Shown piece after piece: positions 46,301-51,757 of a stretch of 64,000 bases of DNA. The notes beneath the pieces are model-generated. The model ran no database searches, had not been told where the DNA came from, and was given only the letters and a program-made list of their open reading frames with translations. Within the stretch, counting starts at the first letter, position 1; each line of letters begins with the position of its first letter. The position numbers and the translations under genes are program-made. Source of the stretch: Streblospio benedicti (Eukaryota; Annelida; Polychaeta; Spionida; Spionidae); NCBI GenBank assembly GCA_019095985.1, contig CM032660.1:57398045-57462044 (forward strand), read 5' to 3'.

Positions 46301-47865
46301 ATGGGTAGCAGGTTCTGGCATATCCGCAACAAGTTTTTTTTTTATGTACGAAACCCATGAAATCATTTGGGGCTCCACCCCTTTTTCTCCAAAACCTGGA
46401 TTTACAACCACAGTAGAACATAGAATATATTGATCTTCAGTGCTCTTACCTAAATACAGGAGTCTATATTGCTGTTCTACTACTTACTGGTAGTGGTCTC
46501 CATCAACCACTGCTCACTTTTTAAATACAGGACTTCGGTGTCCAGATCTATGTAATTCATAATCTACTTTTACAAAGACGAATAAGAACAGTCAAACCTC
46601 CATTAAGACCATATCTATAAAATGACCGCCGTGAAACTTCATAGACAAATCACATCTCTATTTAAGCAACTTGAGGTCACCCGCCAGGTGGTCCTAATAG
46701 AGAGATTCTACTTGTAGTTGAATGTTCTTTACTTTGGGGACATTCAGTTTAGTTTTATTCCTCAGCAAACACTGATGTATGGCTTGCCACATATAGTCTT
46801 TTCATAGGCTCTGTAATATGCCAATTACCGAGTTAATTACTGGAGAAAAAACAAACTGTTGTATCAGTGTCCTAGCCCAATGGTGCCGGGTAATTGCCTT
46901 GGTATGACTTAGACTCAGCATGGATTATTTTCTAAATAGCATTGCCACATATACTTAACCAGTAAATCTAGATGTTTTGGATTTTGATACTACCACATCT
47001 GATTACTCACAGCATTACTTGAACAGTTGCTTCATCTTTTTAAAGGTGGCGGCGGCTGCAGGAAGCTGGTGCGGAGGAGGAGCAGGAGCAGGAGCAGGCA
47101 GCGGAGGCCAAGGAGAAGGAGGAGAAGGAGCTGAAGGGCCTGAAGGCGACCAGCCGAGGGTCCACGCCCTCCGATATTGCCATACGGCTGCTAGCCGATA
47201 ATAGCAGGCCTCCAATCAAGCAGACGTTTCCCAACAAGAAGAACACAACCGTGACAGGCATCGCTTCGCCCCCGTGCAAGGCGTCCCCACCTCCGCCTTA
47301 CAGCGTGGAGGAGGATAATGAGTGGAAGGGGGGCGAACAGCCGACTAGCAGCACACGACAGCCGCCAAGAGCCGCCAAGGTTGAAGTGAAGGGCAAAGAG
47401 AGTGGTGACAAAGATGTGCCAGTTAAAGAGAAAGGCGAAATGAACTCTAAGAGTACTGAAGAGCATATGGAATCGGCCCATGCGGCGAAGAGTAAAGCTT
47501 CGAAGTTGAGTAATGTTTTGATTAAGTCAAAGATGGGCAAAAAGTCAAAGAGGAATTCTATTGTGTCAGTCGCGAGCAATGAATCAGGGAATAGTAACAC
47601 TGCGAAAGCCAAGATCAGCAGAATGTCCAAACGCTCTTCAGTATCGAGTGGTAATGCAGGAGGGAGTACTGGCCAGCGCTCACAGTCAGAGCCAAGAGGT
47701 ACTGGAGCAAAAGGAAGTAAACCAACAAGTGCTGAATCTATGAGGAGGGACAAAGTTGAGAGTGATCCGGAAACGGACAGTGGTTTTATCAACAATATTG
47801 ACGATCCAGATCTGAATGACGACTTGCTTGATGCAGAGAGTGTCGTATCTTTAGAACTCGTTTGA
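28169..47865 (+). CDS. DEG/ENaC-family channel with an inserted C-type lectin-like domain (gene 1; at least 16 exons)
   Basis: Predicted plasma-membrane cation channel subunit. Exons found: 28169-28304, 29972-30149, 32533-32618, 34358-34488, 36879-37114, 37453-37748, 37993-38138, 38596-38705, 39443-39606, 39969-40076, 41001-41124, 41612-41690, 42973-43030, 44103-44252, 44872-45005, 47046-47865. All joins use GT..AG and keep frame except the first, where a TM1 exon of length 3n+2 is missing. Order: cytoplasmic N-terminus with HG motif; FPAVTVCN strand; lectin domain; Ser/Thr stalk; Cys-rich channel ectodomain; TM2 (GLWLGFSVLTIFEF); tail of about 280 residues with PPPPY. The match to DEG/ENaC is certain from motifs and their order. 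Ligand, ion selectivity and start codon are inference: a lectin domain suggests glycan or matrix contact, perhaps mechanical gating. A paralogue begins at 59.6 kb. Confidence 0.88.
29367..29449. repeat. Two tandem copies of a 40-bp hairpin unit
   Basis: The unit TATTATCACAGACCTTACAA TTTCATTCTAAGGTCTGTGG is present twice with no mismatch. Each copy can fold through CACAGACCTTA / TAAGGTCTGTG. The perfect identity suggests recent duplication. Confidence 0.9.
29736..29957 (+). repeat. Minisatellite, about 47-bp unit, about 4.7 copies, ending 14 bp before an exon
   Basis: The repeated block GATAAGCTACATCGAGATAA + CCGGTTACGACTGTATTGGA varies slightly per copy. Its last copy merges into the polypyrimidine region of the exon at 29972. 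Confidence 0.9.
29972..30149 (+). CDS. Gene 1 exon: first extracellular strand after TM1
   Basis: Encodes ILQNYDMEFPAVTVCNTNPV followed by an Arg/Ala-rich stretch, then LNAEALTQYCLGKEGSPCAN. 'FPAVT(V/I)CN.NP' is the classic post-TM1 DEG/ENaC motif. Starts in phase 0 after TGTACCAG and ends in phase 1 at CATG|GTGAGT. Equivalent to gene 2 exon 61314-61520. Confidence 0.92.
30150..30535 (+). repeat. Intronic minisatellite that copies the 5' splice site
   Basis: Unit about 30-40 bp containing TGGTGAGTACTGTGTGGTCA and CTGTGTGACAGTGTACA. The authentic donor (TGTACATG|GTGAGTAC at 30150) is its first copy. Further perfect GTGAGTAC donors recur at 30262, 30299, 30329 and 30388, and more degenerate copies continue to about 30535. 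Confidence 0.88.
30540..31330. other. Gene 1 intron sequence, nothing recognised
   Basis: Unique-looking AT-rich intron; short frames such as 30751-30969 and 30936-31151 show no recognisable domain. Confidence 0.4.
31335..31664. mobile_element. CAGGGCCGGAT-type MITE with a second MITE nested inside
   Basis: Outer ends CAGGGCCGGATTCAG and CTGGATCCGGCCCTG, flanked by AGCTC on each side, look like hAT-type termini. Within it at about 31438-31560 is a GGCAGATCC-family copy (GGCAGATCCAGGTTTTTGGA ... ATTTCATGAAAAACC). Very long G runs fill the spaces. Confidence 0.7.
31818..31980. mobile_element. Foldback element, arms about 65 bp
   Basis: The left arm TTTCGGTCATTTTGCATGTC ... ACATTGTCGTAGTCTTCACG pairs with the right arm CGAAGACTTAAGGCATTGTG ... 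GGTCATTGGAAATGACCGAA. The pairing is imperfect but spans the whole element. Confidence 0.7.
32069..32213. mobile_element. Short pogo-like MITE
   Basis: The left end ACAGTAGAACTAATCAATCC AGACCACC and right end GAGGTGGTCTTAATTGGAGC TTCTATCGTA match the termini of 9363-11292. Confidence 0.65.
32533..32618 (+). CDS. Gene 1 exon: start of C-type lectin-like domain
   Basis: Encodes ACQTPLYHAGDGTASCLFLL then DTEETATYE. The Cys pair (ACQT...SCLF) is the extra N-terminal disulfide of long-form CTLDs. Enters in phase 1 after CTTGCAG and leaves in phase 0 at GAG|GTAAAC. Confidence 0.8.
32840..32908 (+). mobile_element. GGCAGATCC-family MITE, right-end fragment
   Basis: A G-rich stretch runs into TTGGATCTGCCTATG, the family's right terminus; the left part is lost. 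Confidence 0.4.
33000..34110. other. Gene 1 intron, ATCTCAAT-type short repeats at 33860-33970, otherwise nothing recognised
   Basis: Short units of CTCAAT(G/C)(A/C)ATT recur five or six times around 33865-33975. No exon candidate seen. Confidence 0.4.
34124..34297 (-). mobile_element. GGCAGATCC-family MITE, copy 5 (long form), 60 bp before a splice acceptor
   Basis: Starts GGCAGATCTGG and ends CCTAGATCTGCC; contains CACGTCCACCATCGATCGCA, the long-form block. Confidence 0.85.
34358..34488 (+). CDS. Gene 1 exon: CTLD helix region
   Basis: Encodes VAALACGSLLPAAGGALWAG then VAELAAEDKLLHAIAHGVFD. This matches the CTLD pattern A...C...GG.LA......E...L, giving the first Cys of the outer disulfide. 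GC content is extreme (Ala/Gly-rich). Phase 0 in, phase 2 out at GCAG|GTAGGT. Confidence 0.8.
34495..34755. repeat. Degenerate minisatellite of CACGTGACATCAACA units
   Basis: About a dozen units of 16-20 bp (CACGTGACATCAACACTACG and variants such as CACATGACAGCAACACCAGG), starting directly after the exon donor at 34489. Several units contain the palindrome CACGTG. Confidence 0.75.
35080..35410 (+). mobile_element. tRNA-derived SINE (sense, best copy)
   Basis: The head reads GTGCTTCTGTGGCCGAGTGG (A box) and GAGTTCGATTCC (B box, 35117-35128). The body follows with TGGCAAACTCATACCTGAAC, GTTAGGTACAGGTCAGGCGA and TATGCTCCCCTGGGCGTTGA. The tail has GATGCCAATGACCTTGTGTG. The body is shared with 9590-9765, 11570-11858 and 40530-40645. 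Confidence 0.85.
35420..36870. other. Gene 1 intron, nothing recognised apart from a SINE scrap
   Basis: A short antisense SINE fragment (CTCACAACTCCTTGGGGAGC) lies at 35776-35795. TTACCG repeats at 36597-36615. Open frames such as 36197-36460 carry no recognisable domain. Confidence 0.4.
36879..37114 (+). CDS. Gene 1 exon: C-terminal half of the CTLD
   Basis: Encodes SDSYWLSLQQQQGNPAPWLW, then GWTYWAPGEPAAMGTGSVVL, then HVWRAG and GRGLVLCELR. YWLSL, PWLW, W.YWAPGEP, VWRAG and LCE are the core CTLD motifs in order. Two features are unusual. The calcium-binding EPN is EPA, and both Cys of the usual inner disulfide (before V.L and after W.D) are absent together, while the outer pair is kept. 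Phase 2 in after CTTGCAG, phase 1 out at AGAC|GTAAGT. Confidence 0.85.
37217..37410. mobile_element. Hairpin element, arms about 88 bp
   Basis: The left arm contains TTTCAAACTTTCTCTCTCTC and TATTTCTACCAATCATAGAT ATAGCTGAAG. The right arm is its inverse, CTTCAGCTATATCTATCATT GGTAGAAATA. It ends about 43 bp before an exon. A second, half copy lies at 39805-39915. Confidence 0.85.
37453..37748 (+). CDS. Gene 1 exon: Ser/Thr/Pro-rich stalk after the CTLD
   Basis: Encodes HSSTMTTPPPTPSPSTVAMI, TESPAQSTADQSTV-type repeats (QSTVQQSTVQQSTSLQSTV) and TTYLPPGTTPPGIE, ending PERR. This is a mucin-like linker likely to be heavily O-glycosylated, between the lectin domain and the channel. NNSS and NITY are N-glycosylation sequons. 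PERR is a minimally basic end. Phase 1 in, phase 0 out. Confidence 0.85.
37993..38138 (+). CDS. Gene 1 exon: finger-region helix and start of Cys-rich ectodomain
   Basis: Encodes EYKASFALTETLVETLAALP and later WELIVDCQYEGVTCSSI. 'D.(I/L)..C.(F/Y).G..C' is the family signature. Phase 0 in, phase 2 out at ATACT|GTGAGT. Confidence 0.9.
38596..38705 (+). CDS. Gene 1 exon: GNCYTFN motif
   Basis: Encodes DFDHFYHSVHGNCYTFNSGW then NRTEPNIMAHKTGRRF. 'F.....GNC(Y/F)TFN' is diagnostic for DEG/ENaC channels. Phase 2 in, phase 1 out. Confidence 0.93.
38747..38908. mobile_element. Short pogo-like MITE, intact ends
   Basis: CAGTAGAACCTCTCTATTAG GACCACC at the left and GGTGGTCTTAATCTGAGGTT CTATTG at the right, about 160 bp. 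Begins 41 bp after a splice donor. Confidence 0.8.
38912..39440. other. Gene 1 intron; ATCA-type low-complexity at 39120-39200
   Basis: AT-rich intron containing a degenerate (AATCAATC/AACCA)n stretch. No exon candidate. Confidence 0.5.
39443..39606 (+). CDS. Gene 1 exon: palm/beta-ball region
   Basis: Encodes GLVLIANINQDEYVDALGSP, AGVRVVVHASGIMPHPEEEG and LLARPGELTSIGVTR. It matches the conserved GL.L.L...  Y......AG..V..H....P.......PG..T.I pattern. Phase 1 in, phase 0 out at AGG|GTACGT. Confidence 0.93.
39805..39915. mobile_element. Half copy of the 37217 hairpin element
   Basis: CTTCAGCTATATCTATCGTT GGTAGAACTATGCT and GATAAGTTTGAAAAT match the right arm; it ends AAGCACTGGGAAAC, the inverse of the start of the fuller copy. 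It ends 53 bp before the exon at 39969. Confidence 0.75.
39969..40076 (+). CDS. Gene 1 exon: ectodomain
   Basis: Encodes MDVFRLPWPWQNCTENTTNT then YAETYHVNSTKL. P(W/Y)..NC is the conserved element leading into the Cys-rich thumb. NCTE and NSTK carry N-glycosylation sequons. Phase 0 in and out. Confidence 0.92.
40077..40230 (+). repeat. (GT)n/(GTGC)n microsatellite starting at the splice donor
   Basis: The donor CTA|GTGAGT flows directly into GTGTGTGTGCGTGCGTG repeats about 150 bp long. Confidence 0.85.
40530..40645 (+). mobile_element. SINE tail fragment
   Basis: TGTATGCTCCCAGAAGAGTC and GATGCCAATGACTTTGTACA match the tail of the SINE at 35080-35410. Confidence 0.6.
40728..40812. mobile_element. 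Pogo-like MITE remnant
   Basis: ACAGTAGAACCTCCAATAAA at the left and ACAGAGGTGGTCTTTATCGG at the right; about 85 bp, internally deleted. Confidence 0.55.
41001..41124 (+). CDS. Gene 1 exon: Cys-rich thumb
   Basis: Encodes GCLKTCYARAVAARCGCADA then GRLPVCSIHNVTQ. The C...C......CGC pattern is the hallmark disulfide ladder of DEG/ENaC thumbs. Phase 0 in, phase 1 out at CAAG|GTAGAT. Confidence 0.94.
41612..41690 (+). CDS. Gene 1 exon: Cys-rich thumb, continued
   Basis: Encodes DDCRYNITNQFIRGEIACED then DCQSLC. Phase 1 in after CTCTTGCAG, phase 2 out at TGTCA|GTAAGT. Confidence 0.93.
41799..42571. mobile_element. Long foldback element, arms about 240 bp, in a gene 1 intron
   Basis: The left arm (41799-42035) and right arm (42335-42571) are inverted copies. 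The outer part is GTTTTGCAA/TTGCAACTGGTTG-rich. The middle is ACCGCCATTGTAA versus TTACAATGGCGATTGC. The inner part is TTTGAGGGATGGCGGGGATA versus TATCCCCACCATCCCTCAAA. About 300 bp of unrelated loop separates them. No transposase frame. Confidence 0.85.
42580..42970. other. Gene 1 intron, nothing recognised
   Basis: Unique-looking sequence up to the acceptor CTTTCAG at 42966-42972. Confidence 0.5.
42973..43030 (+). CDS. Gene 1 exon: pre-TM2 ectodomain
   Basis: Encodes QEMFFDTSVSTAVWPSSTHI after the Cys of the preceding exon. 'C.E..(Y/F)....S.S.WP' is conserved in the family. Phase 2 in, phase 0 out at ATA|GTAAGT. Confidence 0.93.
43031..43914. other. Gene 1 intron; degenerate pogo-like remnant and a short duplication
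   Basis: GCTATCAGGACCACTTGAGG and later TCCCTAT motifs at 43190-43330 look like a worn pogo-like MITE. TATTTAGGTGG(T/C)AGCACTGA recurs at about 43720 and 43813. Confidence 0.4.
43915..44070 (+). mobile_element. GGCAGATCC-family MITE, copy 6 (long form), 32 bp before a splice acceptor
   Basis: Starts GGCAGATCCAGGTTTTTGGA and ends CCCCCTGGATCTGCC; includes GTATGCACGATCGATGGCGG, the long-form block. The acceptor CGTTCTCAG follows at 44102. Confidence 0.9.
44103..44252 (+). CDS. Gene 1 exon: wrist region before TM2
   Basis: Encodes DRVTKTLKDKVPGLASAADR, AYFNNNLMQLEVFFEDFNYQ and TTANRAYV. 'N...L.V.(Y/F)(F/Y)....Y' matches the strand leading to TM2. The donor is taken as GTG|GTCAGC, a weak site chosen because it keeps phase 0 and joins naturally to TESFVSDIGG. 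Confidence 0.88.
44253..44700. other. Gene 1 intron; (GATT/GTTT)n and GA-rich low complexity
   Basis: GATTGATTGTTTGTTTGTTT at 44369-44392 and a GA-rich run at 44420-44472. No exon candidate. Confidence 0.6.
44701..44826. mobile_element. Hairpin element, arms about 44 bp, 45 bp before a splice acceptor
   Basis: TTTTGCGGAAATCAAACATT CGGATTTACAG pairs with CGTAAATCCAAATGTTCGAT TTCCGCAAAG. A TTCGC(A/G)AATA(T/C) motif recurs in the loop. Confidence 0.85.
44872..45005 (+). CDS. Gene 1 exon: TM2 and selectivity filter
   Basis: Encodes TESFVSDIGGVLGLWLGFSV then LTIFEFVELGVDMLVATFFL. SDIGG.LGL.(L/I)G.S.LT..E is the family's most conserved block. The filter reads G-F-S where ASICs have G-A-S, an unusually bulky middle residue. 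The degenerin-site position aligns with the small Ser of ESFVS. Phase 0 in after CTGTAG, phase 2 out at CGACG|GTCAGT. Confidence 0.95.
45006..45704. other. Gene 1 last intron, nothing recognised
   Basis: Open frames at 45158-45451 and 45435-45650 have no recognisable domain; the sequence CAGGTGAGTT...GATAAG near 45070 is palindromic over a short distance. Confidence 0.4.
45705..46151. repeat. First copy of a duplication flanking the assembly gap
   Basis: Nearly identical to 46252-46740 but with many small deletions relative to it. Contains a GGCAGATCC-family MITE (45708-45851) and a pogo-like remnant (AACAGTCAAACCTCCATTAA). Confidence 0.9.
46152..46251. other. Assembly gap, exactly 100 N
   Basis: A run of 100 unknown bases, the standard placeholder length for a gap of unknown size. 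Confidence 0.99.
46252..46740. repeat. Second copy of the duplication flanking the gap
   Basis: Starts CTACGAATAGGCAGATCCTT as the first copy does and runs to ATGTTCTTTACTTTGGGGAC. Contains the matching MITE (46261-46404). Confidence 0.9.
47046..47865 (+). CDS. Gene 1 last exon: long cytoplasmic tail with PPxY motif
   Basis: Begins RWRRLQEAGAEEEQEQEQ, a basic then acidic coiled segment, and later SRGSTPSDIAIRLLADNSRP. At 47287-47301 lies PPPPY, followed by SVEEDNEW. The rest is Lys/Ser-rich and ends in acidic DPDLNDDLLDAESVVSLELV and TGA. PPxY recruits Nedd4-family ubiquitin ligases to vertebrate ENaC; a similar role here is inference. The last three residues (E-L-V) fit a class III PDZ ligand weakly. 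Phase 2 in after TTTTTAAAG. Confidence 0.9.
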
Positions 47866-48127
47866 GACTTTAACGAATGCATTGCCACAGCCTCTACATA
47901 TATAGTTTGTTATAAACATTCATAGCATGTCTACTCAAATTAACGACAGTTGAAATAACATGTTGTAACACAGTGGTGATGTGTAGATAACCACCACCTC
48001 ACTATTGCATGTTTAAATAAGAAAAAGTATTATTTGTGACTGTGATAATATATACTACTTTGTACTTTCATTATACTTCCTTAATATGTGATTTCATATG
48101 GTGTGATGAAATGTCTTGTATATATGT

Positions 48128-48133
48128 AATAAA
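48128..48133 (+). terminator. Candidate polyadenylation signal of gene 1
   Basis: AATAAA lies 263 bp after the stop codon in AT-rich sequence, before the next repeat. No downstream confirmation possible. Confidence 0.45.
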
Positions 48134-48235
48134 ATATAGGAGTAATGTTCATGTTCGTTTATACTACACTCTCTCCAGTATTTTGCATTTTGGTCACTTC
48201 ATAGGTCTCTACTTCACTGAATTCATTTAATTTAC

Positions 48236-48651
48236 TTAGAGCACTTCACACAGGGCCCGTAGGTCACACACATCACCGTATGTGTTTATTCTTAAAATAT
48301 ATAGCATCCAAACAAGTACCAAATAGTATCACTACCTTGAACACGATAGTTTTCCCGGTGCCAAAGTGTAAAAAGAAATTTTCAAGTAAGAATAAACGTA
48401 AATAAACATGTTCAAATCGCATGTTATCGCCACCTACTGGTTGTGTGTGAATACGTTGATTCACAACAAAATGCACCATAGATCATGTAAATTTTACGAC
48501 TCATAAAAGTAGTATTTATCTTACGAAAATATAAGTAAGTAGCTTCATTTTGACACCTCAAACACTATTGTTGGCTCATTAATAGCTGAGCTACCTGAGC
48601 TACGATGGTTTAATAAAAAATATACGGTATTAGTGTGAAGTGCTCTAATTG
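48236..48651. mobile_element. MITE with TTAGAGCACTTCACAC termini, about 0.42 kb
   Basis: The left end TTAGAGCACTTCACAC is inverted at the right as GTGTGAAGTGCTCTAA. The interior has CACCTCAAACACTATTGTTG, also present (reverse complement) at about 17830-17850. It lies just downstream of gene 1. Confidence 0.8.
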
Positions 48652-51600
48652 ATTTTATAAAGTAGTAGTTTGATTTGCAATACATTTTTGTTCTCCCATA
48701 GTTGGATGGGCATCAAGTTCCGAAGCGTATAAAATACAGCAAAAATCAGAATATTATTGTTTTCAGAAAGTATACTTAAACGGCTTTTTGCACTACTTTA
48801 GTAAATTACCAGCAATAACACATTTTAGGAGGAGCGTTTATAGTTTTATTTGAAGGCAATTATAGTTCACAAAACGCACTTCCATTAGAGTGCGGGAAAT
48901 GTGGACATGTCCTATTTAATACAGGTATACCAACATATAATGTACAGACTTTTTGAAATAAAAAATGTCTCATGGTTTGTCGATCAAATCTTTCATAAAA
49001 GTTGCACGTGCACACGAGGAGCCATATAGACTTTCAATGCATTAATTAGTGTTTTTGCAGGGATAAGGAGGCCGTATAAACATTTTATGTGTGCATTAAT
49101 TAGGTTATTGATCGGGTACATAACGCCCCCTTCTTATTTCAAGCAACCGCCACGTGTTGCCTCGTTCTGATTTCAAATAGAATGGCGAACCCAGACGAGA
49201 AGCATGCTTGTTATCTGAATAAATAAGAGTCAACAATAGAAGTCGATGTGCGAAGGCGTTTTATGGGTAGTTGCCCAGGGATGCATGTACACTGTGCCTT
49301 CTCCTATATTTTCTTTCGTTTCATCTGTCTAAGAAAAAAAATAGAAACGGTATTGGGTTTCAGACATAGTGGACCAGTGTATGTAGAATCTATCACTATT
49401 GTATAAAACTGTTGGATACAGATTGAACCGAATAAGCTTACTCATATTAACGTCACACGTCAGAATGTATTAAAATTTTGCAAATCACATAATTTAAAAG
49501 TCATATTTATATATTTCTTTTTAATTTGAATAAGTACCATTTTATGAACACGCCATTTTTTGTATCAATTACTTGTTAAACATAACTCAATATTCATCGT
49601 GCACAAAACGCTAATAAAACTAACTATACAACTATGAAACTAAATTCTTAGAAGACTATTAATTGCAATAAAACATGAGACAGAGAACAGCCTGTCCTTT
49701 CACGGGTCAACATGTCCGCACGAGCACTGCAAAACCTCCAGTACATCAATCTAATTAAATGATGACCAATATTGACACACAATTTATACAATTTGATACA
49801 GAAGCGGAAGTAGACTATACTAAAAAACACTGCATACAATGTACAACCTCGTTCTATCGTTCGGCCCCTAGCCCACCCTGCCCCCAGGTCCTCCCCCCAA
49901 TACCACACTTGCTAAAACATGCTGCACGCTGTCCATTTATCTAAGACAAGGAGTCAAGACACTTGTATTCATTGATAGACTTTGATAAATCAATGATTCA
50001 TTTTTTTCTTGGATAGAGTTTGTGTCTGTAGCTCATCCCCGGCAAATGACAAATGTATAAATGTTTTTTGTTTTTGTTTTTGTTTTTTATTTTTTATGTC
50101 ACCATTCTTTACCCTTTACCAGGAGAACATGACTGCTTTTCAAGGCCAATATTTGCACTGTAAATATGCATTTCTGGGACACTATTCAGGGTCTTGATGG
50201 CAATAGGATCGTGTACACGACCATAAACAAGTGAGTCGTCCTGGGGATAGAGGATGAAGACGATCGTCAATCTTATTGACATAAACTGGTTCTTTGAAGC
50301 TTAAATCCGGTCATAATTACAACTGACCCGCTAAGCCTTGACAGCAAGCTTCTTAATATGTCCCATTTGATTATTGGTCTTGAGAATATTGTACTAAAGG
50401 GACAAGAGGGTTGGTTTAATCAATATTCAACTTTTATCTCTTTTACAATTAAGGGAATGATTAAAGTTATTTTAGGCTTTTACTAAACTTTGATTTTCTC
50501 TGTTATCATTACTTCAATTTTTACAAATTACACCTTATTATGGGGGTAATCATCTCGTCTAATGGTATCACATGAGTTGAAACATGCAGATCAATTGCAA
50601 ATTTGTTATGAAGCAATTAGTGAAACTTTTACAACTTTGCCCGCGTCCTATATTACTGAGAGAAAAACATTGGAGTGATCAAAAACACTATAATCCAATA
50701 ACAAAATTCATATATTTATCTTCTTATCCACTTCTGAATTACAAAACGTTTTGCAATGCACACATGCGTGTGTACTTCTCATTATTTTTTATCCAATATA
50801 AAACCTCTATGAATGCTAACCATTAGCCCTACTCAGGGCCTTCCAATTTTTACAGGCCTATACCTCAAAAAGAAACTTGAACACGTGACTGTTAAATGCA
50901 TGTAAAAAGTTTCCCATTAACCATACAATCTACTCTCTTATTTCATTTAACAAAAATATGCATATCTTATGAAAAATGTGTATGCAATTTTAAAATGGAA
51001 ACAAGTCATGATGCATTATCAGCATGTTTGTCTATTGGAAAACAGCGCAATCCCAGCCAACCTTGATTGATGCAGTTCGTGGAAAAAGAAGAGAAGTATC
51101 TGGGAGGGTGCTTGCAAAGTGAGTTTATTGAGAGACAGAGGTCAATGGAATTGACTGTATTTACCAAGTGCATACACATAAAAGGCAAAACGGTCCTATG
51201 ACAATTGACTCCATTATTGACAAGACACAAACATATCAATAACACGCGCAACGCAGTATTGGTCAACACCAAACTCAAATTTTTAAAGAAATGTTTTAGA
51301 GCTCTGTCCATTCTGGAAATAAACGTTGGCAAGTAGGTGCATGTTCATTTTATTGAAATGAGATATTCTGTAAAATAAAACAGAAATTTGAAGCCTGTTA
51401 TGAAGCGCTCGTATAAGCAATTTGATGTGTAATATTCATTTTACATTCTGCAATAAAAAAACAATGTGCTAAATTTATCTGGGAAGTTATATAATTTTGA
51501 ACACAGGGAAAGTCATATAATATCCATGCAAACAGTAAATTTCCATGATAAAAAGTATTTTCAATAATATAATTGCAATTTAAATGATTATGTGGACAGG

Positions 51601-51690
51601 GGGGGGGGGAACCAATGATTTATACCAACCAAACACAAGTAATCAATGTCTAACGTAAAATATAATTCATACACTGTGAACTCATGCATG

Positions 51691-51757
<67 letters not shown>

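Noticed and set aside
47298-47888. 196-codon minus-strand frame over the last exon of gene 1
   Set aside because: Antisense shadow: the plus frame continues in phase from TM2, has a basic tail and PPxY motif, and ends in a proper stop.
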